A DNA stretch of 64,000 nt from Haliclystus octoradiatus (GCA_916610825.1 OU744449.1:1054001-1118000); one strand, 5' to 3'. Positions 39,015 through 53,621 are shown, counted from the stretch's first letter. The notes: generated from the letters alone by a model not told the origin. Made by a program: numbers and translations.

Positions 39015-40692
39015 ATTTAAACCTTTAAATATATTGTAAAATTCAACTAGATTTCACAGTTTCTTTAACTGAGTTTTATACTTGAATAACCTGTGAAAAG
39101 GTCACTTTCACAGGCTCATTTTCATGTGATCATTAGTTTTGAGTAATTTTCCTGTGGTAGTACTGTTACATTTCTGTGAAGGTTCTGTGCTATCCTATTA
39201 ATCCTATTCCTATAATATATATTATATATAATCCTATTAAATTTGAAAATAATGTATCCTGGTATTATAGCCCGATTATCAGTCCAATATTACTTCGTTC
39301 TTCACTAGGTTTATATTATATACAAAGAAAGACAACATAATTAAGTTCACAAATGTAATACTGGCACAATAGAATTAATTAAATATATCAGTTCATCTAA
39401 TAAAATGCAGAATTATTCAAAGTTAATTTTTTCTTTTTGTGATGATACTTTATAATAATCTGTTCTTGTATAGTTATTCTTATATATGATGGCAAGTAGA
39501 AACGTTCTCCGTTCTCATTTCTAATGATGACGACACGTTGTCATCCAAATAAAAATTATTTTCTTCTAAATAATCAATTTGCTGTAGAGATTAAGCAATT
39601 AGCTGCTGAATAAGCGAATTTGTTGCGGAAAGGTGCAATTTACATATAATCAACATTTTCTTATCCATCGAGGGACAACTAGGTATCTCTGATAAGGAGC
39701 TATACTCCCCTGCCCCCTTCTGGTGCCACATTGTGACACGCAACAATTTCTAAAACCTACAGATTTCTTAAAATACCTCCCTATAGGTCTGATTCTTGTT
39801 CAGAACAAAGATCCAAATTTCAGTATGCATTTGTATTTTCTGTTGATGAAATTATTAGGAAAATAAATAAATCAGACAATTCAAGATCTGTACGCAGGCT
39901 AACAGTTGGTCTAGTCACCATCGAAAAGAGGCACATGAAACAGGACGCAGAAAAGTTACAGAAAGAGAAAACTTATGAAAATACTGTGAAGTTTACAATA
40001 AACAAATATAAAGTAATGTCTGTCGGGTTTAAATTGTCTAGGTGAGTTTTTGTTTATCACTTCTGTGAAATTTCAATTGGAATTTTCAATTCTGATGATG
40101 ATCGAGGGAGCGTGGCTGATTTAGTTTATTAGTTAGTCAAAGTCATGACTCATAATCTCATTAGTGAATTACTCAATAGGTAGGCCTAGCCAATAATGTC
40201 TTAGTCAAGTCAAGGAAGCCTATGTCTATATTTTTCGAATGTAAATGAATCTCAAATGATGAATCATGACGTTCAAGACCTCATTTCAGTCGTATTTGGA
40301 AAGATTTAAATGAAATTCCTCAATTTTTTACCATTAACATCCATAGTTATAGTTTTAATAGTTTAAAATTATATTCTAAATGGCTTGATTCTCCAGACTG
40401 CAAAGTAGTGCAACGGAACTCCCGAGATGAACATTTTTTCTTTTTTCTTTCCTATTTTTTTTCTGCCTGCGGAGAAGGCAGAAATTCGTTATAAAGCTCC
40501 TGCGGATCAGTCAGATTTGGATTTAAGGTGATTCCTACCCGTGGTCTATTTTCAGGAAATCTGATCCCACACTCACCTCTGGTCAGTATTGCGCCAACAT
40601 TTTTTTTCAATTATCTAATCGTATTTACAATTTACTCCTAAATGCAAACCAATTGTTGAGAAATTTATAACTTAAATTGTTTTGTTCTGAAA
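39015..40692. other. Intergenic region between the two HIBCH paralogs
   Basis: About 1.7 kb holding the 3' UTR of paralog 1 and the promoter of paralog 2. I see no third gene. The first clear AATAAA on the plus strand here is near 39400. A stretch near 40475 resembles 22690. Confidence 0.5.
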
Positions 40693-43600
40693 ATGCTGAA
40701 AATATGTTCTGAGGCATTTTTGGCTCCTCCTCCTATGGCTGTTTCATATCGTATGGCAAGGAAATGGTATGGTTTATATTGTGTCTATTTTGTTTTCTTA
40801 ATTTTTAGATTATAAATAAGCTACTCTTTGTTTTGATATAAAACACAGAAACAATTTTAATCATTGAAATTTGAAATGTTTTATCAAATAGGTTTATCTC
40901 GTTCAGAGGACTGGTAACAAAATCACGCCATGTTGCGTTGAGGAATCAGGTGAGTGTCTGCTCATATTTCAACAATTTAGATATCTGATTTTTCAGTATT
41001 TTGCATGTGACACAATATCAGGAACACCAGAACAGCCTGGGGCAACATGGACGACTGCCCCTCCTGCCCTTGATGTGAGGAGGCCATTGGGGGCCAGATA
41101 TGACTTCAGGAAAGAAAAATATTAATGAATTTATCATTAAAATTAATAATTATCCTCCTTATTTCTCTTATTTTGTCAAATTGAATGGCTATTGTGATCT
41201 TATGGTCTAAATTCCTCTTACCGTACCTCGCGTTGTATATTTATATTTGTTATTTTTTAATTTGTTATTTTCCCATGTTGAGATATCGCAAATATAGCCT
41301 ACGCTTCAATAGCGGATTCTCACGAAAACCATATTGCCAATTTTTCCTCATTAATTGGTTCAAGTTCAAATCGGAAATATTGTTTTGGTGAGAATAGCAG
41401 CCCAAGATGAAGCCATGTCAAGGACAAGAACAACAAATACACAAAAATAATGTTCTATGTTGTTAATAATGTATCTTCAAGTTTCTTTTTCAACCTTTCC
41501 TGACATTGATTTGTAGGAATTTGTGTGCGGTGTATTAGATGTAGTATAGGTAGCAGCTTCCTACTTTAGTTTGAATTAGTAGTTTAACAAGATATTATAA
41601 TAAATATCAAATTACATTGATGAAAATGTGTTTCTCATTCTCTGTTATAGGTCTTTAGAATGATGAGCACACAACAGAATGAGGTTTGCTTTCTTTCATT
41701 AATTAGCAGCTTTATCATTTCTTTCCAGCAATCAGAATCAGCGACAAAGAGTAGGAATCCTAAATTCCGGAAGGTTCAAAGAGCAAATTAAAAAGAAAAT
41801 TGATATTTTTGATGATTTATTGGTCAAATATCAACAAACAAATTCAGGGAAATTTTTTATTTACCTCTTGGGTCATTCCAGAAGGCTTAGCCTTTTGTCA
41901 GACCCTGGGTGAAGTACAAATTCACGAGTTCATGAACTGTTGTTCCTAAAACGTTCTTGAATGCTAAATGTTACATTGTCTGTTTTTCAAGAAACTTCTT
42001 ATGAAAGTTTTAAATTTCATATCTGCATAATTCCACAATGGTATGTTCACTTTGATTTGATCATTGAAGGTGAAATCAATCCCGTCAATTGCTGCAATTA
42101 AGACTGATTCAGCTATTGTATTTACGTTTTATTTATTTCCTATCTTTATGAGTGAATCAGTTGTGATAATTATTGTAAAATAAATGTATGGATGGGCTCA
42201 ATGAACAGTTCATGAACAGATCCTGGAAAATTATTGAGCTCCATTAATAGTCATCGATTATTTATGCACCAGTTCACAAATGTGAAACTGCCCAAAATTA
42301 ATTTTCATCAAGTCTTTGAGAACATTTCCTACATTTATGACCTTTTAAAAAGTTCAGAAAGCATAAACACAGCATGAAAAGTTCACGAAATACCGGTCAA
42401 TTTGTTGTTCATGAACTTTACAGCTTTTCTCACAAGGATTTAAAGCTACAGTCAAACCTGCTATAATGCTCACCTCAATATAGCGGCCACCTGTCTACAG
42501 TGGTCATCATCATTCATTATTCAGCTCACATAGAAGTTTTTATCACAGGATGGTCACAGTTGATATGTCTAATATATTATTTTCTATTGAATCAAACCTG
42601 TATGTAAAGACCGCCTGCGCACAGTGGTCAATTTTCTACCTCTCACTGGCTGCTATATACAGGTTCCACTGTAGTCATTTTCATGTATTGTACTGGATCA
42701 TTGTTGTTACCGTCTTTTTACTATTTATGTTGTTATTAATTATGTATGCTTTATATTTTCAGTCAGATGATGGAGTTCTATTTGAAAAAAGTGGTTGCGC
42801 TGGTGTCATTACTCTTAATCGTCCGAAAGCATTAAACTCACTTGATATGGATATTGTTCGGAGCATGTACAAACAATTAGAGGTACACAAGTGAATACAA
42901 TACAAAAAGAAATAAAATAAACATCTTACTAGGCCTACATGTAAATATATATATAAACGGTTGTCTCGGAATCCTGTAAAACATACCAACAGGTAACTGT
43001 ATATAGTATCTTTTTTATCATTGCAGTAGGATACAAGTTTATTTTAAATAAAGTACATTATTATTATATTATTATAATAGAATCCAAATCAATGATCTTA
43101 CTAAAAATAAATACATTTAGGCTACCACACCTCAATGGGTAAGCTACACAATGGAAGGGAGTCTATTCTACTACACAGACAAAACTAGTTTACAATAGAA
43201 TGTATATGTGTATAGATATTAGATATGTGTAATACGTCCTGTCCCGCTGTGTGATTTCCTATCCAGGTATCTCTCTATAGAAAGTATCGTTGTCTCGCTT
43301 TGTTATTTCCTATCTAGGTATCTCTCGATAGGAATTATCATTTTCCTGCTGTGTGATTTCCTATCCAGGTATCTCTCGGTAGGAAGTAGGCTATCGTTGT
43401 CTCGCTTTGTTATTTTGCATTTCAGTAGGCTACCGGTATCCATGATCAGAGGAGACATCCCTCTCATTTGACACGAAAAGTGGGAAAAGATTATGATAAA
43501 TTATTCACCACCATGGCATGTGATGAGAAAGAATACAAGAGCATAGTACACAAACCCTGGGATTTGGTCTGAGGTGCAACTGTAGACCGTCAACAGAGAC

Positions 43601-46600
43601 CCCCTCCCCAATTTTTGTATATAGCATACGTCTGTAGAAGCAGTTAATTAGTTCTACGTGAGTCTACAGAAATTTAATGAACATTAAATAGCCTCATTTT
43701 CGTGAATAGTTGATGCATAAAGTTCATGGATCATTTAACGTCCATGAACTGGTATAGAACTGTTTATAAGGAGTTCATGAAACGCCCTTTCAAGGTCTTA
43801 AATTTAAATTAACTGTCTGAAATTACAGAAACATTGAATATGACAAATCTATGCAAGCTTTTTTCAATTTTTTTAAGGCTTGGGAAACAGATCCAAATAT
43901 TAATGCCATAATCATTAAAGGGGCTGGCGGAAAGGCATTCTGTGCTGGTGGCGATATTAAAGGTAGGCTAACGAGGAACAGTAAAATATGAAAGCATCTA
44001 TATAGTAGCTTCTTCTTGTCTTGTTCTATTGTTCTAAGCTTTCCAAATTTAATGTTGTAGCTGTTGCTGTTTCTGGGCAAAGTAATGGAGTCGTTCATCG
44101 TGAATTCTTCAGTGACGAATACAAACTGAATTATGCAATTGGTAAGTTAACTGATTATTATAGAGATTGACGGACAGACAGACAGACAGACAGACATTAA
44201 TATTTTGAGTATGCAAAGTAAACGAGTGGTAGGCCTCCTTGTAAGTTCTATTACAGAAATATTCGAGAATATTAGAGAAATTTTCAGCAACTTTCAAAAT
44301 TAATTTATTTAGCAACATTTGTTAACCTCTTCACTGTAAAATCTATGCTGTGAAAAAGCTTGTAGCTTATCAGGTTTCTGAAAACTGATGATGATGATGA
44401 CGATGATGATGATTTAAGGTTTACAATAAAATGGGAGACAGTTTTCAATCTTGGCAGATCAATCAGCAACCCTCGTAACCGATTGCTACTTTTTTGCTAC
44501 GAATTAATGACGATAATATGATACTTTAGCTATATCGCATCTCCCCGGTGTCTTCTAAGTCTACATTTGCATTAAATTGAGCAATTATAGGATGCTTACC
44601 CTTGTTCAGTTTTGCATCTAAAACGACTTGCCTTGAACTAGTGTTCAGAGTTATTAATAGAGATTAATTCAATTTCAAGTTATGATTGTTGTCATATGTC
44701 TGTGTTGTGACTCTTTTGAATTTCTTAATTAATTGTAAGACTTATACTTATAGAAGTCGGTGTGAGTAAGACAGAAAACGAATGAAACTTGTTCTTTCTT
44801 CAATCAAAGCCTTCCTCTGACTCTCATTTACATCATCAATTTAGATATCGTTTAACATTGACAGCTACTTACAATAATAACGATGACAATATGTTACAGA
44901 AACCACACTCACTCAGTCACATCATAACATACACAACATCAGATATGAACACTTTATTTAACATCAAAACAACATATATTAATACATACACTAATGTTGA
45001 TTGTCTTTTTTATTAGCTAATTTAAAGACACCTTACATTGCGTTGATTGATGGTGTTACAATGGGCGGTGTAAGTTTCCAAATTGATTTTTTATTTATTG
45101 CCTTTTTCCAGCACTCATTATATTTCTGTTTGACAATTTTCTTCTTCAAATTTAATATGTAGCAGTAATGATAAATACCAAACCAATAAAATTCTTTCAT
45201 GGCTATTCCTTTATGTTGATATTAAAGCAGACCATGATGCCCCAGTGAAAATAGTTCTTTGACGAATGGCACAATTTTCATGAACTGCTAATGAAAATGT
45301 CAGTAAAATAGAGACCACTAAACATTCATAAATTGTTCATGAACAGTTTACAAGGTTCATAGATAGTTCATGAACTTCATAAAAAGCTCTATCAACAGTT
45401 CATGAACATAAATAAAGTTTTTTGGGCTGTAACGTAAGTATTACAATTGGGTTACTGGTCATGTGGCTGTGATAACCCCTGCGAAAACAGTTTAGGAGTT
45501 TTCAGCACCTCTAACAAAAGGTACAGTACATGGTCCATTAGAAGTAGCAAAATGATCAACCTTGATGATCAACCAACCAAGATATCCCCTTTGAATTTGA
45601 AAACAATCCATGACTATTAAATGGCCCATTATTGTTGTATGTCAATGAAGGTGTTAATTATAAACATGATATTTATTGTTCGTGGACTTTTTATTTATAT
45701 AATCTTCATGAATAGTTTACGGGAGTCGTGAACTGCTACATTAAATAATTCATTTTTGTATTTAATATCAAATCTTTAGACCACATGCTTAATGAATGTA
45801 TAAATATTCTTAATGTTTTTATGTGCTTGTCTGCCAAAAATGTGTAGCCCTATATAATTTATATATGAATATATATATATTTATATATATTTATAATAGT
45901 TTTTGGGACAAAATAAATCATATCAAATCAAGTCTCTAGCTAGACGGTATCAAATTTCACTACTCAATCTTTGATTTGGCTGTACATCTGTTTTTGTAAT
46001 ATTACCTCCCACACTTCTTTACTAGGGTGTTGGTGTCTCTGTTTATGGAAAAGCACGCGTTGCAACAGAAGACACTCTCTTTGCCATGCCAGAAACTGCC
46101 ATTGGTAAGTCAATGTATTGCTCGTTTCTAGAAGCTATCTGGTTTCTGTAAGCAGCCCTCAGGCATTATCCAATTCTGTGAGACCAATTGATGAGTGCTT
46201 ATTAAGAGAGTGCTCCCTCTGTGCTTGTCAATGGTGTTACTGTCTTTACTTAATTATTAAAATGTATATCCTGGATATTGGGAGATTGCTTTTTTTGATA
46301 GAGAAAAATATTCTCTTTGTACATGTTTCCCCTTTTTTCTTGTTTTACGTGATCATTACTCCTCCGAAAATGCTTACTAAAATATCACGGGAGCAATATA
46401 TGTGTAGGTTATAAAAAATCTGGAAAAATGATGATGCTATAGAGCTTACGACAATTTACCCATTGTTATGTTTAGGGTTTGGAAGGTCTAACTGCGTGCC
46501 TCAATGTTTAAAATAACAATACAATGGACATGATGCTATCGACAGCCAATGATAATATGGAAAACCATCTATATACTAATACTGTTTTGTGTGTTGTCTA

Positions 46601-49600
46601 GGTTTCTTTCCTGATGTTGGGGGAGGCTATTTTTTATCAAATTTGGAAGGATCATTGGGAGTGTTTTTGGCCTTAACTGGTAAGCAATTGTGACTTTCTC
46701 TGCTTGCATTTATATTTCATAGTTCAAGAGTTCCCCTGTTTAAAACAGTTCATGGAAAAGTTCATGGAAAACAGGCCATTCAACATTCATAAATAGTTTT
46801 GATGAAATCAATCAGGGCTAAGGAAATAATTGCAAATACGACCCTCAGAATTTTCTCTCACTCCAACTGAGGTTTTTTCCCCCAAATATAATCTCATATT
46901 CTAAACCAAAATGCAGCAACAAAAATTGACGTTCCTACCTCTGTGAAACAATTCATGAACTCAACATATCCTTTCGCAGTGGTAGGTATATACTTAGCTG
47001 AGGCCCCAGGGTAATTTTTCCCCTCCCCCCTTTCCTTCTCTGCCATTCTGAACTCAGTGAAACTTTTCGCATGAGAATACATTTGATCCGTTGAATCATA
47101 ACTTTTACATTATCATATGTAGGTCATCGCTTAAGAGGTAACGATGTTGTCAAGGCTGGTATAGCCACTCACTTTGTTAAAAAGGCAAAGGTATGTAGAC
47201 ATTTATCAGTTATACTGGATGAATGATGGTGATGTTGTTGACATCATTTGAGTTATCATTCAAAAATAGGTACTGCAACTCTTAAGAAAACATGTGTTGA
47301 GTTTATGAATTGTTCATGGATTTTTATGAATCCTGAACTTCTAATGAACAGCTCATGAACGTTAAATGTCTTGTTTTTCATTGGATTTTTCATGAACTGT
47401 TTTCACAAGCGTTGCTCTGGAATTCACCGCTGTTTATTCCTGTATGAAACATGAAACAAATATCTGTTGAGGAATTATCAGATAGCTACGCTATTCTAGT
47501 GGAATGGAATGTTAAATAATTTTGACATTTGATGTTGAAAGTAGCCTACAGATGTTTAAGAATAAATCGTACTTAAATAATCTGAAACATCGCTAGATTG
47601 TAGATTGTTAACCAACACCAACACGTTAAAAATGCCATGAAATTGTTGTGAAAACGCCATGAAAATGCAAAATAGTGAAAACCACAAACGTATTAAGCAA
47701 TGAAAATTTGAAAACCACGAACACTTCCATACCCACGATATTAAAATGTGTAAATTTTAAACATTTTTTATTTAATTTAGGTTCATATTTAATAATTTGA
47801 TCATCTGTTTTTGTTTTATAGCTTCCTTATATTTGATTTTTTAATCTAAATTATCCAAATGTAAACTGCACGAAACATCAATGAATATGCACTATATAAA
47901 TATTTACTACTGTATTATGATTATTATCAAAATGCCATGAAATTACCTGAAAACGCCATGAAATTTCACATTTTATTCATGGATCTGGTGCATCTCTCGC
48001 GCTTTATAAAATATTTATGGATGTAAAGATATACATGTTTAAATCTATACAAACTTATTGATCATGTGTTTTAGCTGAATGATTTGGAAAATGAAATTAA
48101 ATCCCTGAATAAACCATCCTTCTCATCAATTAAAGGTGTCCTCCAATCATACCACAGCCAGGTAAGAACAGCATTTTATAACTTCCTAAAGCAGCTAAAG
48201 AAGATGTTCACAGACAAAGTTCAAGAATTGTTGTGCTAATGAGTTCAATATTTGTTTAATGAATTCAATGATGCTTCAAAGGGGCATAAATGACCTGTGA
48301 ACGTTATGCACCTAAAATCACATGTGTGTTCACATCGCAGTTGTCGCCATGAAGACCAAACTTGAAGCCATGTTTGTTGAATTGCACCAAACCTATTTCA
48401 AACTTAAGCCTGTGTTTTGATACATTTTCCAGTGAAACATCGATGCCAACAAAATATTAGAAGACATACTTAATTTTTCAAATAGGCATGTAGTCTCTCA
48501 AAAACCTCAGAGCACAGAGGTGTTCATGTGCAATTGCACACCTAGAAATACAAACCATGCTATTGACTGGGTTCAACAAAAGTGGGAACCATGCAATCAT
48601 AGTTTCATGAAGGCCAGAGCAAAATCGGAAGATTAGATTTAAAGATTAATATTTTATGATTTATAGCCTGAACTCCAACAAAAACAATTCAGAAGAAAAT
48701 GTTTGAATTTCCTAGGATTTCCGGAATTTCAGAAGGCCAAAGCTTTTTATTCCAGAGCTTGTCTATATATATCACTTATTAATCACTTGGCAAGATATAA
48801 TCTGAATACATCTTTAATCATAGGTTAGCAGCCACTGGTATCATATTTAATTGATTGACAATATTAGTATAATATTATTTTTATATCTGTTTGTTTACGT
48901 TGCAGTCGAAAGATACTGAAGATACTCCATTTTCATTGGATCCCCATATGAGTGAAATTAACAGGTTAGTTTCCGATAGGAAAAGTTTATATTGTCTTTT
49001 GCCGACATCCTTGGGAAGAAGGTGGCCAAATTGACTTTTATTTCCACCAACATCCAGGTAAAATTTATTTTGGTTTATTTTCTTCAACCGCAGTGATGTT
49101 GATATTTTGAGAGTTGGTGATTACGATATTTTCGGCAATCAGAAGAAGGATATATTTAAACAAATCGTACCAATATTGGCGAAATCATATGGTCACTTCG
49201 TCAATTTTTGGGACTCGAAAATGACTATTTTCTCTCCATTGAAAACCATGTTGTGATTTTAAACAAAAAAATTTGGTATTATTTTTTAGTGCTTTGTTTA
49301 AATTCCGCAAGCCTGGGTTTGATGGGACAAAAATGGCGTCCATATAATCATGTAACCAACATTTTTCCCTTGGGAGCTGTTCTATTTTAGGCTTCGTAGC
49401 TATGACAATTAATTGATCGAACAGAGGTGATGAATTTATGCACTAAGAACAATAGATTTACCATGCATCGATCAGAAACTCCCCCCTAGGTTTTTGAGAA
49501 TTGGTTGGACAGAGAACTGCGCAAATCACATTCTTTTGTGAATGAATCGCAGTCTGTAACGCAGACTAATAAATAGATGGCTTCCTGGGGTTACAAACTC

Positions 49601-52600
49601 ATAATCATCTCAACAGTTGATTAGGAGTAGTATGGATACATTTGATAAGACTTTTATGTCCATGAAACTGATTTGATGATAAGCAAAATGGCTTTTTGTT
49701 TGGAGAATACCACTTTTCAATAAACAGTTCATTTTTTATTTTGTAGAATATTTTCCTTACCCACAATTGAGGCAATAATGGATGAATTAATTAGAATTGA
49801 TTCTGAATGGTCAATGAAAGTTCTCAAAGTAAGTCTTGCAACTTGATTAACATTTTACAACTTAACTATAATGCGCTTTGTTTTGTTTGGTTCAAATTGT
49901 TTCATACATTCAGCTCAAATCAGATAGGATGTTTAGACCTAAAACTTTTGGGATTAACCATTTTATAATTGTTTAATGTCAACTTATATTTATTGCAGCA
50001 ATAACCTTATTTTAAATCTATTTCTATTTTTATACATATTTATGTCCTGCATAACAGGGTAATATAGCGTTTTCAGTAATTTCAAAGTCTTCATCATAAA
50101 TATCCAATTGCAATAGTATCAATCTAGATTAAATAAATCTAGTATTATCAGTATTAATGTAGTGGTTAGGACTTTAGATCTTTAACCACAATCCAATTCC
50201 TGGCAGGTATCGAGTGGGTATTAGTAGTAGTCGCTATAGAATAGACAGTCACATGATAGGAGGGTGCTGTCCCTCTTTCACCTAAGGCACATTTGCTACA
50301 CAAAGAACACCACAAATCGCGGTCAGTCATAGTTGACAAAGAAACTTGTGAATAAGGCAATTCACGATACAAAACATTATGAAAATATATTACTTTTCTA
50401 TAGTCCTGTTGAAACATTCTCCTTCGGTTGCCAGTGGAGGATGTCATGCAGCGACTGAGGAGCATACGTCATTGATCTCTAGTTGTGACCTAAAAAGTAC
50501 ATCCTAAAGAAGTCATTGCAGTTAACCAACCATAAACCCCTGTAAAAAACTTCTCCGATTTGTAGATAAACAAGAAATGCAGAACAAAAATCATTCACCA
50601 ATGAAGGTTTTTCAATGTCTATCCATAGAAGGTTGTTTGAGTTCATGAACAGGTTATGAACTTTACGGATAGGGACATTTATGTTATGTTATAAATATTA
50701 TAAATAGTTCAAGAACTGTTTTCACAACGGTAATATGGTGTCGTGATTAACATCTAAGTTGCTCTGCTGTTTTGCGAAATTAATATTTGGAAATCTTTGC
50801 CAAATAGTTTATCTATGCTACAAGTCTGATTCAATAATAATTCAATTAATTTTTCTTATATTTTAGACTCTGGAGAAAATGGTAAGTGCAGAATTCCTCA
50901 GGTTTTATTATTTTAGTGGTGGGTCGATTTGGAATTTTTCTTGATCGATCAATCGTTTAAAAGAATCGACTAATCGTTTGAAAACAATAGAGCTGTTGTT
51001 TCCGAGTTTTTACGTCATTAGCGGTTGAAAGTTTGAAAAATTTTTACGGCTTATGTATTTCATTTCTTTGGAAATGATTCATTATAAAGCTAACATGAAT
51101 GGCGTTTTCTTCAGCAAATAAATAAAATTAGTTTATTGCAAGTATGTTTGAGGATTTCAATGTGTATTTTTTCAGTTGCATGTTTCTGTTTTTCGTAAGC
51201 GTTAGTATATTTCAATGCCATTTTCACTTTCTTCATAAAAAAAAAATAGAATGACATGCAAATACTAAATCAATGATACCGGTATATCTTAATTATGTTT
51301 AGAATTAAGAGCATACATTTGAATGATTTGCATTAAAATAAACTGTTCTTACCCTCATGTGTTTTCAAACAAGCTTTTATCATAACGCTGGAAAGGTGAT
51401 GTGACTTTTTCATGATAACAATAGACGATATCAAAACTGGTGTCAAATGCCGTGGCAAATAATTAACGGAGTTGACTTGCAATGCTTTGCGATGTAAACA
51501 AACCTTTACGACCTGTTCAACCAACCACTCACATGTTTGAATGATGTACTACAAACACTGTTGTGTGGTGCCTGTCATATTGGAATAAACTCAGCACCAT
51601 GATTTTAACGAAGAATGAAATTGAATTTGTTCTGAACATGTTTCTTATGCAAATCACAGTAAATGTTTTGTTGGGCAGTTGCCTCTGACAAAAAAGAATA
51701 ATAAGCTAATGATTCTGAAGTTACTCGTCAACTGTTCATGAACTCATGAACTCAACTGTTCATGAACTCATGAACTATTTTGCGTTGTTGGTCAGCTTAT
51801 TATTTTACTATTCCAGTCTCCTGTTTCACTCAAGATCACTCTAAGGCTAATGAAAGAGGGTGCTAATATGGATTTAGAAGAAGACCTAAAGGTTGAATAT
51901 CGTCTTTCTCAACGTTTTATGGTAAGCAGTATAATGGAAGAAATTACTAACTTATATTCCGCAAGGGTACCTTGTCACTTAGTTTTAGAGTAAAGATGTT
52001 CGATTCTGACCCAACAAGTCTTCACTAGATCCAATCAGATTGAATTGGATTTGGGTTGGTATTTGAGTTGAATTGTTTATTTTATTGAATTCATTTTATC
52101 AAAATAAATTGTATTTTCTATCAGGTTTGATTTGTTATCAAATTATTTTGGGGTGTAACAATTTTCAGCAAAATATTCATAATTAAGGTATTACTCAGCT
52201 TGTTAAACCTTTCCAGGCAGGTCAGGTAAACATTGCAATCCACTTTTGCAATTTCAAACAAACTTGATTTATTAACTTAGTTATGTAAAAATGGTTTACA
52301 AACATTTTATGGAAAATTAATGAATGGTTTGAGAATCAATCTACATGGGTAAAGGGTATTATTAACGAGGATTTAATGATGATGTTATGTTTGAAGCATT
52401 ATTTCATTTTTTCACTTTTATCATAAAATTTGTGTTGCAGATGGACAGAGATTTTTACGAAGGTGTGAGCGCTGGTAAGTGGAAATTTTAAAGGTTTACT
52501 ATTACAGTTAATACTTAAAATAGTTTTGTATTAGTTGTTTTATTAGTTGTTTTAGATTGATGATACAAATCCAGTTGCTTTATATCTCAAATATTATTGA

Positions 52601-53556
52601 CATTATATTAAGCTGTATTGATAGGAACAGTATCATAATGAATCGTTCATTTGCAAGTGCCAGCTCAAACTTCCATGAACATGTTGTGGACATTTAATTG
52701 AACCAATGAACTTCAATTATTGAATGAACAGCTTTCAAGAGTTCCATACAGGTCTGTGAATTACTGTTTTCAGACCCAAACAATTCTGCCACAAATGCAG
52801 CACAATTTCTCAGAATGCCCCCTGTGGAAGATATATCCATGTGTTCATTAAGAATTTATGAACTTTATGGCAATCTCACGTTCATGAACTCATAAACTTG
52901 ACATTATGTTTCACCTTTTATTCCCATAATCAGCCTGTTAACAAATTCACACATACATACTTATAGTCAAACCTGTTTTAGTGATCGCCCCTACTCCCCT
53001 ATACAGTGATCACCTGTATATTTGTGATCATTCTTGGTATGTCTACAATGATATTTTCTATTTTAATAAACCCTGTATACTGCATAAAGGTCACCTGCTT
53101 ACAATGGCAATTTATCTACCTCTCATATACGGCTGTTATATACAGGTTTCATTGTATGTTAAGTTTTCATTCTTCATTTCGTAATGTATAGCAGTTTATT
53201 TACCCTACAAAACAACCTATTGATACAAAACCCTTGGATGAATATTCTAGAATATTCCAGTGACGCATACACTTTTTGTAAAATTCAATTTTGATTATCT
53301 CTATGAATGCTAATTCCTACTGGATTTTTCTTCATCTTACTTCCATTTCATGTGATAGATTGTATTACATCAACTCCCTGTATACATTGTAAAATCGGTA
53401 TACTTTTATTATCATTATTTTTCAGTTCTTGTTCGTAAAGATTTTTCACCCCATTGGAATCCATCAGAAGTTGACGAAGTCAGCGAAGATAAAATTGAGG
53501 CTTATTTTGATAAATTAGAAAAAGATAGGGAATTGGTGTTACCTAAGCCATGGTAG
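40693..53556 (+). CDS. HIBCH: 3-hydroxyisobutyryl-CoA hydrolase, paralog 2
   Basis: Same role as paralog 1. Exons: 40693-40766, 40892-40949, 41651-41683, 42763-42882, 43878-43962, 44061-44141, 45017-45069, 46026-46104, 46602-46679, 47123-47190, 48075-48161, 48906-48964, 49747-49828, 50867-50881, 51817-51921, 52441-52474, 53426-53556; 413 residues, all GT-AG and in phase. The first two exons encode a basic, acid-poor leader ([20 protein letters not shown]..., then [15 protein letters not shown]), a credible mitochondrial presequence. Core motifs: [47 protein letters not shown] with Glu191 and Asp199. The remaining exons match paralog 1 in length and phase (the last differs by 3 nt), so the pair arose by tandem duplication. 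A poly(A) signal lies at 53622. Confidence 0.96.
41740..41909. mobile_element. hAT-type MITE (CAGGGTCC family), intron copy, reverse
   Basis: Reverse-oriented copy: GTAGGAATCCTAAATTCCGG, ATGATTTATTGGTCAAATATC, ending GTCAGACCCTGG. Lies in the HIBCH paralog 2 intron after 41683. Confidence 0.65.
42449..42671. mobile_element. TA-flanked MITE, copy 4 with insertion
   Basis: Ends CAGTCAAACCTG and GGTTCCACTG with TA on both sides (42447-42448, 42672-42673). About 45 bp of foreign sequence interrupts it near 42507-42550. It lies just upstream of HIBCH exon 42763-42882. Confidence 0.8.
43249..43425. repeat. ~55-bp tandem repeat, about three copies
   Basis: Units of CTGTGTGATTTCCTATCC / AGGTATCTCTCGATAGG / TTGTCTCGCTTTGTTATT. 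A single related unit (CCAGGGATCTCTCGATA) is at about 32935-33020 in paralog 1, but in a different intron. Confidence 0.75.
45240..45430. repeat. GTTCATGAAC-family element in HIBCH paralog 2
   Basis: Begins CCCCAGTGAAAATAGTTC and holds several AGTTCATGAAC motifs. Further fragments in this gene lie at about 43690-43780, 46735-46800, 47300-47400, 51725-51780 and 52640-52900, and beyond it at 54720-54820, 55430-55500 and 56525-56560. Confidence 0.6.
48566..48745. mobile_element. hAT-type MITE (CAGGGTCC family), diverged intron copy
   Basis: Left end GGGTTCAACAAAAGTGGGAA. The interior AATTCAGAAGAAAATG and CCTAGGATTTCCGGAATTTC are in reverse orientation relative to the 61360 copy. Confidence 0.55.
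50915..51520. mobile_element. MITE with ATCGATTAATCG termini, copy 2
   Basis: Begins AGTGGTGGGTCGATTTGG and follows the 24261 copy for about 600 bp (GAAAACAATAGA, TACGGCTTATGTATTTC, TAATTAACGGAGTTGA). The right terminus is missing. Inserted about 30 nt after the donor of the 15-nt HIBCH microexon. Confidence 0.7.
52965..53154. mobile_element. TA-flanked MITE, copy 5
   Basis: AGTCAAACCTGTTTTAGTG to TATACAGGTTTCATTG, with TA duplications. Last intron of HIBCH paralog 2. Confidence 0.75.
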
Positions 53557-53621
53557 ATAATTCAGAATGGTTCAATTAAATATTTTAGAACAATCAATAC
53601 GGTAGGCCTATTTATTACTTA

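Noticed and set aside
42550-42894. 114-codon frame as an alternative start of HIBCH paralog 2
   Set aside because: Its first half is MITE sequence; only the part after the acceptor at 42762 is a HIBCH exon.
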